Source: Tamarix chinensis (lineage: Eukaryota > Streptophyta > Magnoliopsida > Caryophyllales > Tamaricaceae). From it: a stretch of 64,000 bases of DNA. The stretch covers positions 60,446,360 to 60,510,359 of the forward strand of contig CM060171.1 in assembly GCA_030549775.1 (NCBI GenBank), in the 5' to 3' direction. A program made the position numbers and the translations under genes. Below are positions 13,251 through 25,313 of the stretch, piece after piece (position 1 is the first letter of the stretch; each line of letters opens with the position of its first letter). The notes under the pieces are model-generated. The model did not search any database. It was not told the origin of the DNA and was given only the letters and a program-made list of their open reading frames with translations.

Positions 13251-15150
13251 TTTGTACCAATACTACATTTATAGATAACTATGTGAAGGGAATGGAGTGA
13301 TTTGAGGTGCATAATAGCAGAAAGGATAAATCAAGCCCTTAGGAAGAGGTCTAAGAGTTGGGGCAAACAAGCGCTATATCTTTGAGTACTAGTTTTTGTT
13401 GTATTTGATTTTTCTTTGGGATCTTATTTCCCTTAGTGTATTTTGATTACTATTTTCATATGGAGAATATTATTTGTAACTTTTGCCTATGTATTGTCTT
13501 CTATTTTCATTGCATCATTTTAGATATGAGTTGTTTGAGACTTAACACATGGGAATCACTCCCATCACTCCTTTTTCTTGAATGTAACCCTTCCATTAGG
13601 TTCTTCCTTCCCCCTCTTTATCTTGCCTTGCTCAATAATTGTAAAAGGGTCACTTCCCTTGGTTGTTCATTTTTGAACTTGCAAATTTTTTATATTCAAC
13701 ATTGTTCTCTCCTCTCTTACTATTCTTAGCTTGTGTTGTTCCTATCTTCTATCCTTGAAGCCAAGCCCATCTTCTCTCCATTTTTATTTCATCTTTTTAC
13801 TTCTAAAATATTAAGTTTAACTCTTTGATGTTTATTTTTAATTAAAAGAGAGTTAATATTATAGATGGGTGAAGGTTTCCCAAGCTTATTTATAGGCTTA
13901 TATATATATATATATTTGAAATCCTAATCTCACTTCTTTTGTATTTTTTAACTTCTATTCTAACCATTGTTATTTTCTCCTTATCTAATTTGTGTATTTT
14001 TTTTAGGTGATCAATGTGTGCAAGGAAGTTATTAGGAGTACATTTTCTTAAAGAATGGTGTAGCCTTTGGTAAGGATGCATGTCTCTAGTTTAGGGAATC
14101 TTGTAACTATATGTTATTTTTATAAATTTATATAATATCATGCTTCATGATAGAAATCATTTCAAGCTTTATTTTAAATTCATATTGATGTATAAATTGG
14201 TAAATTAAGATTTTATGAGTTTGGTGATTTTATGTGGCATTTGTGCTAAGATTTCCCATAATATCCTAAGTATGCTTGTATATTATGATAAATTTTTAAA
14301 CCTTAGGATGAGTAGATCAAAATATGTCTAAGTATGGTAATGGGTGTATTATGCTGAAATCTCAAAATTTGGGGGTTTTGTGCTTTTGAAATTCTCGAGA
14401 ATATGGAGATTATGGTGTTTTGGATTATTTAAATTTTGGTAAAAATATTATTGTAGTATGGAAATGATGTAAATGATAATGTGGGTAAATTTGATAAATT
14501 TTAGAGAATTTTGTGAGTTATGTGAGATTTGCAGTCATAAGGAAAAAATGGTCTTTGTGGCGTCATTTGGTTCCAATTAAATATTGAGGAAAGAAAAAAA
14601 AAATAGATGGGAACTATTTTTCATCTATGGTTGCTGAGAAAATTAGTAGGAAAAAAAATAAGAAGGAAAAACTCAAGAAAGTCACTCACGCGCCTTTTCC
14701 TTGCAAAAAGTGATCGAAAAAAAAAAGATCCAAGGAAAGTTTTTATCGATGAGCTCATGGGCTACTAGTTCCTTCACATCCTGCTTCTTGGTCGCCATTG
14801 AACTTCCTTCGAATCTCGTCAAACTTGAAATATTGAATTTATGAAATTTTAATGATTTTTTTAGAAACTTTATGGAAATTTTCATGTATCAATGCAATAT
14901 TTTATTTTTATATTAAATATAAAAATTATTTAATAATAATAATAATAATAATAATTAAAAAAATTTCTTAGAATTTTTTTCTTCTATAAACTAAATATCA
15001 AATTTAGAGACACAAGAGAACACATTGATTGGGTTTGTGAATGGAGATTTCCCATCTTACAACTAGATGTGTGAATATGTCCATGCCCATGCCCATTGAA
15101 AGGGAATTCCATTACCTTAGGTAATTACTCACTTAGAGGGACATTTCTTG
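13251..15150. other. Sequence without recognisable gene
   Basis: Several short open frames occur (13436-13729 on +, 14682-14885 on -), but none has a motif I recognise. Part may be the end of the LTR relic that begins at 10216. An AAT microsatellite lies at 14931-14955. Confidence 0.4.
14931..14955. repeat. (TAA)n microsatellite
   Basis: About eight TAA repeats in a very AT-rich setting. Confidence 0.9.
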
Positions 15151-15194
15151 TCCAAATTTAGAAGAAAAAAAAGATCACACTTTATTGATTTTGG

Positions 15195-15281
15195 AGTACC
15201 ACTGGTGATACTTTAATAAAACCATCATGTTGAAGATATGGCAAAGAAGAATGAGAATTGATATTTTTAAGATTCATGTAA
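15195..15281 (+). pseudogene. LINE ORF1 fragment (left part)
   Basis: Just before the giant LTR the + strand reads a peptide with LKIWQRRM near 15230-15255, which matches the typical LxxW segment of the DUF4283 domain in ORF1 of plant L1-type elements. The same reading frame resumes after the LTR at 25314, once one copy of the TGTAA duplication is removed. It is therefore the left part of the LINE whose remainder lies at 25314-28446. Stop codons lie upstream, so the beginning of the LINE is not defined. Confidence 0.6.
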
Positions 15282-15599
15282 TGTAATCCCCCAAAATTTT
15301 GGAAAACTTATAATTTAATAAATAGTTTTATTTGAAATAAATTAGCTTTTAAAATTATTTAGTTTAATTATTTTATGGATTTTTGAGTATATAAATTTGG
15401 ATAGGAATATTTAATAAATTAAAAATAAATATTTTGTTATTTTATCATACTATTTTTATTTAAATAACTTTTCAAGCCAATATTTTACTAAAATTATCTT
15501 TTTTAAGCCCATATATTTAATTATATTAAATTAAATTATTCAATAAATTTATTATCAAAAATATTACATCCTATTATTTTATAAATTTAATTATTTTAA

Positions 15600-16860
15600 A
15601 ATTTCCCATTTTCCAATTTTCCCATTTCCCCTTTTCCTTTTTCTTTTTTTCTTTCTCCTTTTTTTCTCCTTTTCCTTCTTTCTTCTTTTTTCCTTTTTCC
15701 TAGCTTTAGGCCGCCAGGCCGAGCCTGCTCCCCGCATGCGCTTGGGCCTCCGGCCCACTCCTTCCCCTCCTCTCCTTCTCCAACGCACAGCCCATACCCC
15801 TCTCTTCTTTTTTTTCTTTCTTCCCTTCACCTTGGACTGGCCGGCCTAGTTTTTTTTGTTCCCTTCCTAGACCGGCTTGATGCTCCCTGCCCTATTTTTT
15901 TTTCTCTTCTTCTTCTACGCCTCGACACAGCTGCTCCCCGACCCGTTGCCATCGCCACAACCGCCTAGGCCTCGGGCACACCGGCCACCGCCCCGCTGCC
16001 ACCTTCTGCCACCACCTACCTCTCTCCTTCTCTCTCTCTCTCTCTCTCTCTTATTTTTCTTTCACTATTTTGGAACCGGGCAGCCATGCACCCCATCCCG
16101 TATGGCTCCCCTTCCCCCTCTTCGTCAACTTCTCCCTGCCACCCTACGACACCCTGCCACCCTAAACACTGCCGCCCGATCAGCCACCTATCCCCCTACC
16201 TTACCTCTTTTTTTTCTCCTCCTCTTCACCCTTTTCCCTACCCCATTATTGTCGAGCCCTTATCCCCCGATATCCCCTTCTCTTTCATTTTCTCCCTACC
16301 ACTTTCCCCCCCTATTTTGTGCACCACCGCCCCTCCACCGCTCCAACCGCCACACCCGCAGCCTGCAGTGCCTCCTGCCACCTTATACTACCGCCCTGCA
16401 CCACCAAAATACACCCTCTCAAGCCACCCGTATCCCTTCTTCCTCCCCACCTATTTTTTTTCTCCATTTTCCCCTACTCGGCAGCCCACATGCAACACCG
16501 CCGTTCGCAGCCGTCCAGTCGCCTCTTCTACCACCGAACCCACCATTCAACTCCCTGCAACCTCCTCTACAAACCCCATACATTTTTTGGCCGGAATAAG
16601 CCCCCTCACCCCTCCATTTTTCCCTTCCCTTTTCCTTTCTTCTCAGCCCTTCCACCTCGACCCACTTCGGCAGCCACCTTTGTGGCCTCGCTGTCGCCGA
16701 CTCTGCCGCCCTTGGCCGCCGTGAACCCATCCCCGACAACCACCTACACCCCCTCTTCACTCCTGCACCATTCCCTTGCCCTAAATCCTCCTCCACTTGC
16801 CCTCTTTTCTAGCCTAAAGACCCCAACCCGAAAATAGCCATTTTACCTTCCTTCACCCTC
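15600..16860 (+). repeat. Pyrimidine-only tract of LTR A1
   Basis: About 1.25 kb in which the + strand is overwhelmingly C and T, with the few purines mostly A between C runs. Because every stop codon needs purines, long open frames appear here in several + strand frames (15877-16599, 16086-16724, 16319-16837), with Pro/Ser/Leu-rich translations of no recognisable domain. I treat them as by-products of composition. The same block recurs in LTR A2 and, more weakly, in LTR D. Confidence 0.85.
16029..16051 (+). repeat. (TC)n microsatellite
   Basis: About eleven CT dinucleotides inside the pyrimidine tract. Confidence 0.85.
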
Positions 16861-17559
16861 CCCTTCGAGCCTTCCTCTAATTATTTGTGCATGCAGCTCA
16901 TGCTGCATATGCAGTATAAGTTGCTGCAATTATTGGACCATTTTTATTAAAAATTTTAAGGTAAAATAATATTTATGCTAATTATTTCATCAAGTAAATT
17001 TTATAAGGTCTTATGCTTTGATTTTCTTATTTCTAATATAATAATTATTGATATTATTTTTAGGTGTTGATTTTTCTATTTAAAGCTTGAATCTTTAACC
17101 GGGAAACCAGTAAGGTTCGATTTTTACGGGATCTAAGGTAATCGTTAAACCCCACTTAAACGCATGGATAAACGTATGTTTACACATTAAGATTTTTAAT
17201 ATGTTATTATGTTGGATATATGGTTGTTAGTATAATTCATATGTTTGCTTGTATTGTTTAATAAAAAGGAAAGTATGCTCTTTTATGTGTTATGTGAGTA
17301 AATGTTGTCTAAGGGAAGAACTTGATTATTAATAAAAGTGTTAAAGTATTTATCCATGTCATATTATGTTATTGTGACCATTTATGCTTGAATAATATTA
17401 TCGTGAGTCCTAGGGGCATTTTAGTAGTATTCCTTGTGCTAAATTATGGCCTAATATGTGTGGGTGATAATAAGTATTATATTAAAATATAATGGTTGGT
17501 GGAGTTGGATGTTGTTAATGGCATGTGGTAATGTTAATTTAATAAAAGTGGTGTAATAA

Positions 17560-18720
17560 AGGGAGTAAAGGGTAAAGTGGTAATTTTGGGAGTAAAGGGT
17601 AGAGTGTTAATTTTAGGAGTAAAAAGGGCAATATGGTAACTTTATAAACAAGTGGAAAAATATTAATTTTATAAGTAAAGGGGTATTATGGTAATTTTAG
17701 GAGTAAAGGGTAATATGGTAATTTTGGAAAAGAAGGGTAAAATGTTAATTGTGTAAGAAAAGATAAAAATGGTAATTTTGGATGTAAAAGGGTAAAATAG
17801 TAATTTGTAAAGTAAAAGGGGTACTATGATAATTTTATAGGTAAAAGGGTATTGTGGTAATTTTGTAATTAAAAGGATATTATGGTAATTTGGAAGTAAA
17901 GGGTAGAAGGGTAATTTTGTAAATAAAAGGATATTCATGGCAAACTTGGGAGTAAGGGGTAACTTGGTAATTATGATAATAATGGAGGATAATTTGGTAA
18001 TTAAAATTATGATTAAAAGGGGGCAATTGGGTAATTATAATAATGGAGAAGGGTAAATTAATAATTATAAATATGGAGAAGGGTAAATTAATAATTATAA
18101 ATATGGAGAAGGGTAAATTGGTAATTATAATTATGAAGAAGGGTAAATTAGTGATTGTAATTATAAAAAAGGGTAATTTGGGATTTATAATAATTGAAAA
18201 GGGGTAAAATGGCAATTATAATAATTGATAGGGGTAAAATGGTAATTATGATAAAGAAGAAGGGCAATTTGGTAATTTACCCAACTAAAGGGGCAATTTG
18301 GTAATTTAGCCAACTAAAGGGTAAATTAGTAATTATTTAACCAACTAAAGGGGCAATTTGGTAATTTAACTAAATAAGGGGTAAATTGGTAATTATTGAA
18401 CTAACTACAGGGGAAATTGGTAATCATGATAATGGAGAAGGGTAATTTGAATTTATCTGACTTAAGGGAAATTTAGTAATTATAACAAAGGAGAAGGGCA
18501 ATACGGTAACCTAGCCAACAAAGGGAAAATATGATAAGAGTAGCAATTATGATGGGTGAATGGTAATCTAAAAAGTGTAGAAGATAACTTGGTAACCTAA
18601 ACCAAGTAAGGGGTAATTTGGTAAATATGCAACTTGAAAGATAATATGGTAATTTGTCAAGTAAGGAAGGGATGACTTAGCAATTATATAAGTAAGGGCT
18701 AAATGAGTAATTTGTACCTG
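17560..18720 (+). repeat. GGTAATT minisatellite of LTR A1
   Basis: Roughly 40 imperfect units of 20-35 bp, each built around GGGTAAA or GGGCAA followed by a short spacer and GGTAATTTTG or GGTAATTATAA. Unit length and sequence drift, but the GGTAATT core persists. The minus strand reads Leu/Pro/Phe/Ile-rich open frames through it (for example 17669-17938 and 17880-18215), which I regard as repeat translations rather than genes. Confidence 0.85.
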
Positions 18721-19419
18721 ACATGTCATTGTGATTGCTAAATTTCATAATATGACTCAAATAACGTTGATTAGCAAGGTAAGATTATTTGATAATCATT
18801 AAGTATCACGAGAACGAATCCTAATTCGGAATTAGATGAGATTATGATGGCCTTAATGATTCCTTTGTGTTATCTTGGATAACCGCCTGAATAAGAAATG
18901 ACTAATGATATCAGAACGATTGAAAGTGAATAAGTATCTGATTATTGTGCTTTTCATGATCACTTTAATTAAGACACTAATACTTAAAGTGAAAGACCTC
19001 GAGATCGGGAATGGTGGCTCTTTAGGGGTCGCTACCCTAAAGACGTGGTTTAGCCCACGGTTATTTTGGTATTTGCTGGTGTGCCTTTGTGCCCCAGTCA
19101 GGCCCTATATCTTACTCTATCTAGCTCTACAGACCTAGTTAGGGGGTATGCATACTTATGGATTAGGTGTCCTTGTCGGTAGGGTACTGAGTAGCTTTAT
19201 GCACCAGTACGACCAGGGTACCTTTGCGTCCTTGGGTTAGTGGTTGAAGGGTACTGAGTAGCTTGTATGCACCAGTACGACTGGTGTACCTTTGTGTCCC
19301 GGGTTCTTGATCTCCCGTCCGAGGCAAATAAATGGAGTTGTTGTGCTGATTTAAGAAAGGAAAAATACTAATCATGAAAGTGAAAGATTATGAGCCGGGC
19401 CCAGTTGAATTATGATATT

Positions 19420-19797
19420 GATTACCGATCCACCGTTTATAATAGTAGCCTAGGAGCGTGTTGCCTTGGCAAGTGATTATGAGTACCGATCCACAGGATA
19501 TAATAGTGGCCCAGGAGCGTGTTGCCCTGGCAAGTGATTATGAGTACTGATCCACCGGATACAATAGTGGCCTAAGAGTGTGTTGCCTTGGATGATGTTG
19601 ATATGTATTCCGATCCACCGGCAATAATAGTGGGGGTTCCGAGCTCAATAAAACCAGTTATGGAAAAATACTAATCACTTATAGTGGAACACCATGTGAG
19701 TCAGGGCTAGACCGATCCACCGGTGAATAATAGTGGCTAGGAGCGTTTTGCCCTGGAGACCGATCTACTGGCATATAATAGTGGTTAGGTGCGTTCT
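19420..19797 (+). repeat. CCGATCCACCGG tandem repeats of LTR A1
   Basis: Six or so units begin CCGATCCACCG and continue with ATAATAGTGG, then GAGCGT and a TTGCCTTGG or TTGCCCTGG block, with variable spacing of about 45-75 bp. The array is cut by the insertion of A2 and one more unit follows at 24599-24625. Confidence 0.8.
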
Positions 19798-20119
19798 TGT
19801 AATCCCCCAAAAATTTCGAAAACCCATATTTTAATAAATAACTTTATTTGAAATAAAATTAGCTTGTAAAATTATTATTTTAATTATTTTATGGATTTTA
19901 GAGTATGTAAATTTGGATAAGAGTATTTAATAAATTAAAAATAAATATTTTGCTAATTATCATATTGTTCTATTTAAATAATTTTCCCAAACTAATATTT
20001 TACCTACTTTACCCTTTTTAAACTAAAACATTAGGTTATAATAAATTAAATTGTTAAATTAAATAATTTACCAGGAATATTATATTTTATGATTTTATAA
20101 ATTTAATTAAACTACTTTT

Positions 20120-21110
20120 CCTATTATTTTCCATTCCCCTTTTTCTTTTTCCCCCTTTCTTCCTTTCCTTTTTCTTTTTTTTCTTCTTCCTTTTCCCTCG
20201 GGCTGCCTCGCCAGGCCAGCCTTCCCCCGCGCATTGGGCCTTCGGCCCGCCTCACCCTTCTCTCCCTCGCACGCCGCCCAGCACGCCAGCCCGGCCGGCT
20301 CCCTTTCTTTTTCCCCTAGACCGGTCGGCCACCTGCTTTCCTTTCCCCCGACCGGCCGCCACATCCCTTTCCTTCTTTCTTCTTCTTCTCAAGCAACAAC
20401 AGCCCGACCCTCTGCAGCTACCGCCCGACCACCTGCGACTGCCGCCGCCTGCCGCCGCACCTGCCCCTGCTACTCCCTCCCTCTACCCTGTCCTCTTCTC
20501 CCCTCCTTCGAGTCGAGCTACCCCTGCACCCCTATCCATGTCTGCAACTCCCCCTTCCCGTCGCCACCCTCTCCCTGCCACCCTACCGCCTCCCTGCCGC
20601 CCTATGCCCTGCCACCCGCCCCTTACCTTTCCTCTTCTTTTCTTCTCCCATTCGCCCATTTTCTTGTCCCATTTTCGAGTCACCTTCTTTCCCCCGAGCA
20701 CCCTCCTCTCTCCTTCCTTCTTTCCATTTTTTTTCTGTTTTTCTCTACCCCGCCGTCGTCCGCTGCTCCGACAGCTGCACCCAACCCCTGCGCCGACTCC
20801 TGCCACCACCCCCTACTGCCCTGCACCCCCACGCCGCCCCCTTGAGCCTACACTTCCTCCCTTCTCCACCCCTTCTTTCTTTTCTCCCCATTTTTCCCCT
20901 TATCGCCAGCCATCTTCGCCGCCTTGCCGCCGCCGTCTCCGCCGCCTTCAGCCGCCGCGAAACCATCCTTGGCCACCACCAACACCCCCTCTTCACTCCT
21001 ACATCCTTACCTTGCCTCCAAACCTCCCCCAACCACCCTCTTTTCTAGCCCAAAGACCTCAACCCGAACATGGCTCATTTTTCTTCCTTCACCCCTCTTC
21101 GAGCCTTTTC
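20120..21110 (+). repeat. Pyrimidine-only tract of LTR A2
   Basis: About 1 kb of C/T on the + strand, equivalent in position to 15600-16860. Long compositional open frames occur on + (20234-20845, 20538-21149) and arginine/glycine-rich ones on -. No domain is recognisable in them. Confidence 0.85.
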
Positions 21111-21779
21111 CCCTCCCATTTATGCATGACACTCACGCTGCTCATGTAGCGTGAGCTTTCCCCTTGTGTTGGAAATTGTTTGGAAATTTTTTGAGGTATA
21201 ATGATAATTATTTAAAGTGTTTTATTAAATAAATTTCTTTTATAAAGTCTTATCCTTTTTATTTCTTATTTCTAACACAATAGTGGTGGATGTTATTTTA
21301 GGTGTTGAATTGCTAATTTTGCTTGGTAAGGTTTGATATTTTGCGGGATTAAGGTAATCGTTAAACCCCACTTAAACGCATCATAAACGTATGTTTACAC
21401 CTTAGGAATTTTAATATGTTATTATGGTTGATACATGGTTGTTAATATAAATTATATGGTTGCTTGTATTCTCTAATAAAAAGGAAAGTATGCTCTTTTA
21501 TGTAATATGTGTGGAGATATTTCCTAAGGGAAGAATTTGACTATTAATGAGAGTGTTAATCAATTATCCATGTCATTTTATGTGATTATGACCCCTTTAT
21601 GCATGAATAATATTGTTGTGAACCCGAGGGGCATTTTTGTAATTTTCCTTAGGTTAGGTTACGGCCTAACATGTGTAGGTGCTAATATGTATCATGTCAA
21701 ATGTAATGGTTGGTGGAGTTGAACATTGTTAAGGGAGCACTAATATTGTTATTTCATGTGAAAATGTTAAATTAATAGA

Positions 21780-22970
21780 AGTGGTATAATAATGGGGGTA
21801 AAGTGGTAATTTCGAGGGAAAAGGGCAATATGGTAATATTTGGAGGTAGAAGGGAGAAATTGTAATTTTATAAGTAAGTGGTGAAAATAGTAATTGTGGA
21901 AATAGGGGTAAAATAGTAATTTTGGATGAAGGAGGGCATTATGGTAATTTTGTGAGTAAAAGGTTAATATGGTAATTTTGGAAAAGAATGGCAAAATGGT
22001 ACTTTGGTAAGGAAAGATAAAAATGATAATTTTGGATGTAAAAGGGTGAGATAGTAATTTGAAAAGAAAAAGGGGGTGTTATGGTAATTTTTCAAGTAAA
22101 AGGGGTATGGTGGTAATTTTCATAAATAAAAGGAGTATTATGGTAATTTATAAGCAAAAGGGTAATACGGTAAAGTTGGATGTAAGGGGTAAAATGGTAA
22201 TTTTGTAAATAAAAGGATATTATGGTAAACTTGGGAGTAAGGGGGTAACTTGGTAATTATGATAACGACAAAAGATAATTTAGTAATTAAATTATGATTG
22301 TAGAAGGGTAATTGGATAAGTATGATGCTAGCGAAGGGTAATTGGGTAAATTAATCAATTAAAGGGTATTATGGTAATTTTAATAATGGAGAAGGGTAAC
22401 ATAGTAATTATGGATATGGAGAAGGGTAAATTAATAAATATGATTATGAAGAAGGATAACTTAATATTGGTAATTATGAAGAAGGTTAATTTGTGAGTTA
22501 TAATAATTAAAAAGGGTAAATGGCAATTAAAAATAATTGAGAAGGGTAGGATGGTAATTATGATAAAGGAGAAGGGCAATTCGGTAAATTATCCAACTAA
22601 AGGGACAACTTGGCGACTTAGCCAATTAAAGGATAAAGTGATAATTACTTAACCAACTAAAGGGGCAAATTAGCAATCATGATAAGGAAGAGGGGTAAGT
22701 GAGTAATTTATCCAACTCAAGGGCAATTTAGTAATTATAACAAAGGAGAAGGGCGATTTGATAATTTAACCAACAAATGGGAAATATGATAAGTGTAGCA
22801 ATTATGAGGAATGAATGGTGATCTAAAAAGCATAGGAGGTAACTTGATAACCTAAATCGGATAAGGGGTAATTCGGGAATTATGTAACCTAAAGGGTAAC
22901 AGGGTAATTTGTTAATGAGGAATGGATGACTTGGCGATTACATAAGTAAGGGGGTAAATAAGTGATTTGT
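21780..22970 (+). repeat. GGTAATT minisatellite of LTR A2
   Basis: The second copy of the minisatellite seen at 17560-18720, with the same GGGTAAA plus GGTAATT units and independent unit-level changes. Confidence 0.85.
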
Positions 22971-23630
22971 ACCTAATTTGTTGTGATTGTGGAACCTGAT
23001 AATGTGATTTAAATAAGGTTGATTAGCCAAGTAAGAGTATTTGATAATTGGTATAGCCTTGATGATTTCTCTATGACATCCTGATAATCCTCTGAATAAG
23101 AAACGATTAATGATATCGAAACGATCGAAAGTGAATAAGTATCGGATTATCGTGCTTTTCGTGATCACCCTAATTAAGACACTATTACTTAAAGTGAAAG
23201 ACCTCGAGATCAGGAATGGTGACTCCTTAGGGGTCGCTACCCTAAGGACGTGGTTTAGTCCACGATTGTTCTGGTTTTTGCTGGTGTGCCTTTGTGCCCC
23301 AGCCAGGCCCTACATCTTACTCTTTCTAGCTCTACGGACCTAGTTAGGGGGTATGCATACTTATGGATTAGGTGTCCTCGTCGGTAGGGTACTGAGTTAG
23401 CTTTATGCACCAGTACGACCAGGGTACCTTTGTGTCCTTGGGTTCGTGGTTGAAGGGTACTGGGTAGCTGATGTGCACCGGTACGAACGGTGTACCTTTG
23501 TGTCTCGGGTTATTGATCTCTCGTTTGAGGCAAATAAATATGATTGATGTGATGATTAAAGAAAGGAAAGATACTATATTTGAAAGTGGAATATTAATGA
23601 GCCGGGCCTAGTGATTTATGATATTGAGTA

Positions 23631-23850
23631 CCGGTCCACCGGTTATAATAGTGGCCAGGAGCGTTGTGCCCTGGATGATGATTCTTTATATATCCCGGTC
23701 CACCGGTTATAATAGTGGCCAGGAGCGTTGTGCCCTGGATGATGATTCTTTATATGTCCCGGTCCACCGGTTATAATAGTGGCCAGAGCGTTGTGCCCTG
23801 GATGATGATTTTATATATATTCCGGTCCACCGGCAATAATAGTGGGGGTC
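23631..23850 (+). repeat. 64-bp tandem repeat of LTR A2
   Basis: Units beginning CCGGTCCACCGG start at 23631, 23695, 23759 and 23822, giving periods of 64, 64 and 63 bp. The first two units are almost identical through TGGATGATGATTCTTTATAT. This array is more regular than the one in A1, which points to recent homogenisation in A2. Confidence 0.9.
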
Positions 23851-25313
23851 CCGAGCTCAATAAAACCAGTTATGTATGTGAACAAAATTATGGGCAAGTA
23901 CTAATTACTTATAGTGGAACAGTGGCTTAAGGCCTGATTGTTTTGAGTTACATTATGACATGGCTAAAGACCGTAAGTACCGATTGTTCGTAACGATACA
24001 TTAATATGCTATGTGAATGTTGATGGCGTGAATTTTATATATATGTATGTAGCTTGTTTCATGTGTTACATTGCGGGTCTGCTTTTAAGTGGGACTTTAA
24101 AGGGTTACTTAGTACCGTAGTACTGAAGGGATTCCCTTTATGGGGCCCCTGCCTATTCAATGGGCAGTGCCCTTGCAGGTCTTTTCAGGTGCTACTCAAG
24201 TGGGCTATGAGAAAGAGAGTAAGGAGTGATCCGGTATCGTTAGGTTTTCCTCCTTCTTCATTTAATTTCTTGGTTTTCGTTGTTATGTTGTTACTTTAAC
24301 CACCATTGGTGGGTTTTATTCCTGTAAACGATTTGATGAGCTACTCTGATTTAAGTATGTTGAATTTCTTGCAATTTACTCTGATTTATGCATGTTGAAT
24401 GTCTTTCAAATTGTATTTCATTTTTCTTAGCCTTAGCACTTGGTACTGGAACGGTATGAGTGAACCGGTCTGGTACTAAGTGTGGCGGTAATACTCCCAA
24501 AGTTCACGTTTTACTTAATTTGCTTCCGCTAATTTCCTTTAATTAACGAAATTTTTCAGTAGTGAATTTTGGGGTGTTACAGTTCTGCCCTATAAGTGAC
24601 CGATCCACCGGCTATAATAGTGGGGTTCTCGCACTCACATAGATATAAAATATGAGATTGATTGAATAATGATAGACTAATGGCTTAAGGCCCAAATGTA
24701 TTGATTTTGCACTATGACATAGCTTAAGGCCCGAAAGTATCGATTGTTCATAACGACCTATTGATATCTGATGTGATTGTTAATTATGTGAATGTTATAT
24801 GTACACATCTTGTTATATATGTTTATAGCTTTGTATCATGTGTGACATTACGGGCCTACTTTTAAGTGTGATTTTAAAGGGTTACTCAATACTGTAGTAC
24901 TGAAAGGTTCCCTTCGTGGGGCCACTTCCTATTCAATAGGCAGTGTCCCTTGCAAGTCTTTTCAGGTGCTATTCAAGTGGGCAACGGGAAGAGAGTAAGG
25001 AATCATTCGGTTTTTTGGGTTCTCCCTTTGCTTTAACTTTATGGTTTTAATGTATTCCTTGTTTTTATAACCACCAATGGTGGACTGTATTCTTGTAAAC
25101 TGTTGTCGCGCTACTCTGATTTAAATGTGGGTTGTAAGTTTTGTTCTACACTTTTAGCCTTAGCACTTAGTACTGGAACGGTATGAGTGAACTGGTCTAG
25201 TACTAAGTGTGGCGGTAATATCCCCGGAATTCACCGTTTTATACTTTGCTTCCGCTATTTCTTTTAACAAAACAAAAATTTTCAGTAGTGAATTTTGGGG
25301 GTGTTACATGTAA

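Larger units (their letters stand above)
19798..24581 (+). mobile_element. Giant solo LTR A2 nested in A1
   Basis: It starts TGTAATCCCCC, ends GGGGTGTTACA and is 4784 bp long. It is flanked by GTTCT at 19793-19797 and again at 24582-24586, a perfect target-site duplication. Block order is the same as in A1, and long stretches are nearly identical (for example 18900-19300 compared with 23100-23520). It contains no coding or priming sites, so it is a second solo LTR. Because it interrupts A1 it must have inserted later. Confidence 0.9.
15282..25308 (+). mobile_element. Giant solo LTR A1, interrupted by LTR A2
   Basis: It begins TGTAATCCCCC and ends GGGGGTGTTACA. It is flanked by identical 5-mers TGTAA (15277-15281 and 25309-25313), the target-site duplication of a Ty3/gypsy-type insertion. 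Without the nested A2 copy and its duplicated 5-mer its length is about 5.24 kb (15282-19797 plus 24587-25308), very long for an LTR. No PBS, polypurine tract, gag or pol occurs inside, so this is a solo LTR. Its internal order is AT-rich start, pyrimidine tract, GTAATCGTTAAACC block, GGTAATT minisatellite, a GACCTCGAG block, CCGATCCACCGG tandem repeats, then the TTCAGTAGTGAATTTT end. The + orientation is assigned by similarity to LTR relatives, not by coding sequence. Confidence 0.88.

Noticed and set aside
15877..16837. Open frames of 172-240 residues, Pro/Ser-rich, on the + strand
   Set aside because: They lie in the pyrimidine-only tract where stop codons are almost impossible, occur in several overlapping frames at once, and show no domain or start context.
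17669..18215. Minus-strand frames rich in Leu, Pro, Phe and Ile that look like membrane proteins
   Set aside because: They are translations of the GGTAATT minisatellite; hydrophobicity follows from repeat composition.
18905..19138. A 77-residue frame repeated at 23110-23343
   Set aside because: The two copies are similar only because the LTRs are copies; it is short, without domain, and LTR-internal.
20234..21154. Overlapping 203-residue open frames and arginine-rich minus-strand frames
   Set aside because: Same compositional cause in the A2 tract; no match in frame or sequence to the A1 frames as proteins.
17560..23850. CRISPR-like repeat arrays
   Set aside because: Units are contiguous and drifting with no unique spacers, and lie inside plant LTRs.
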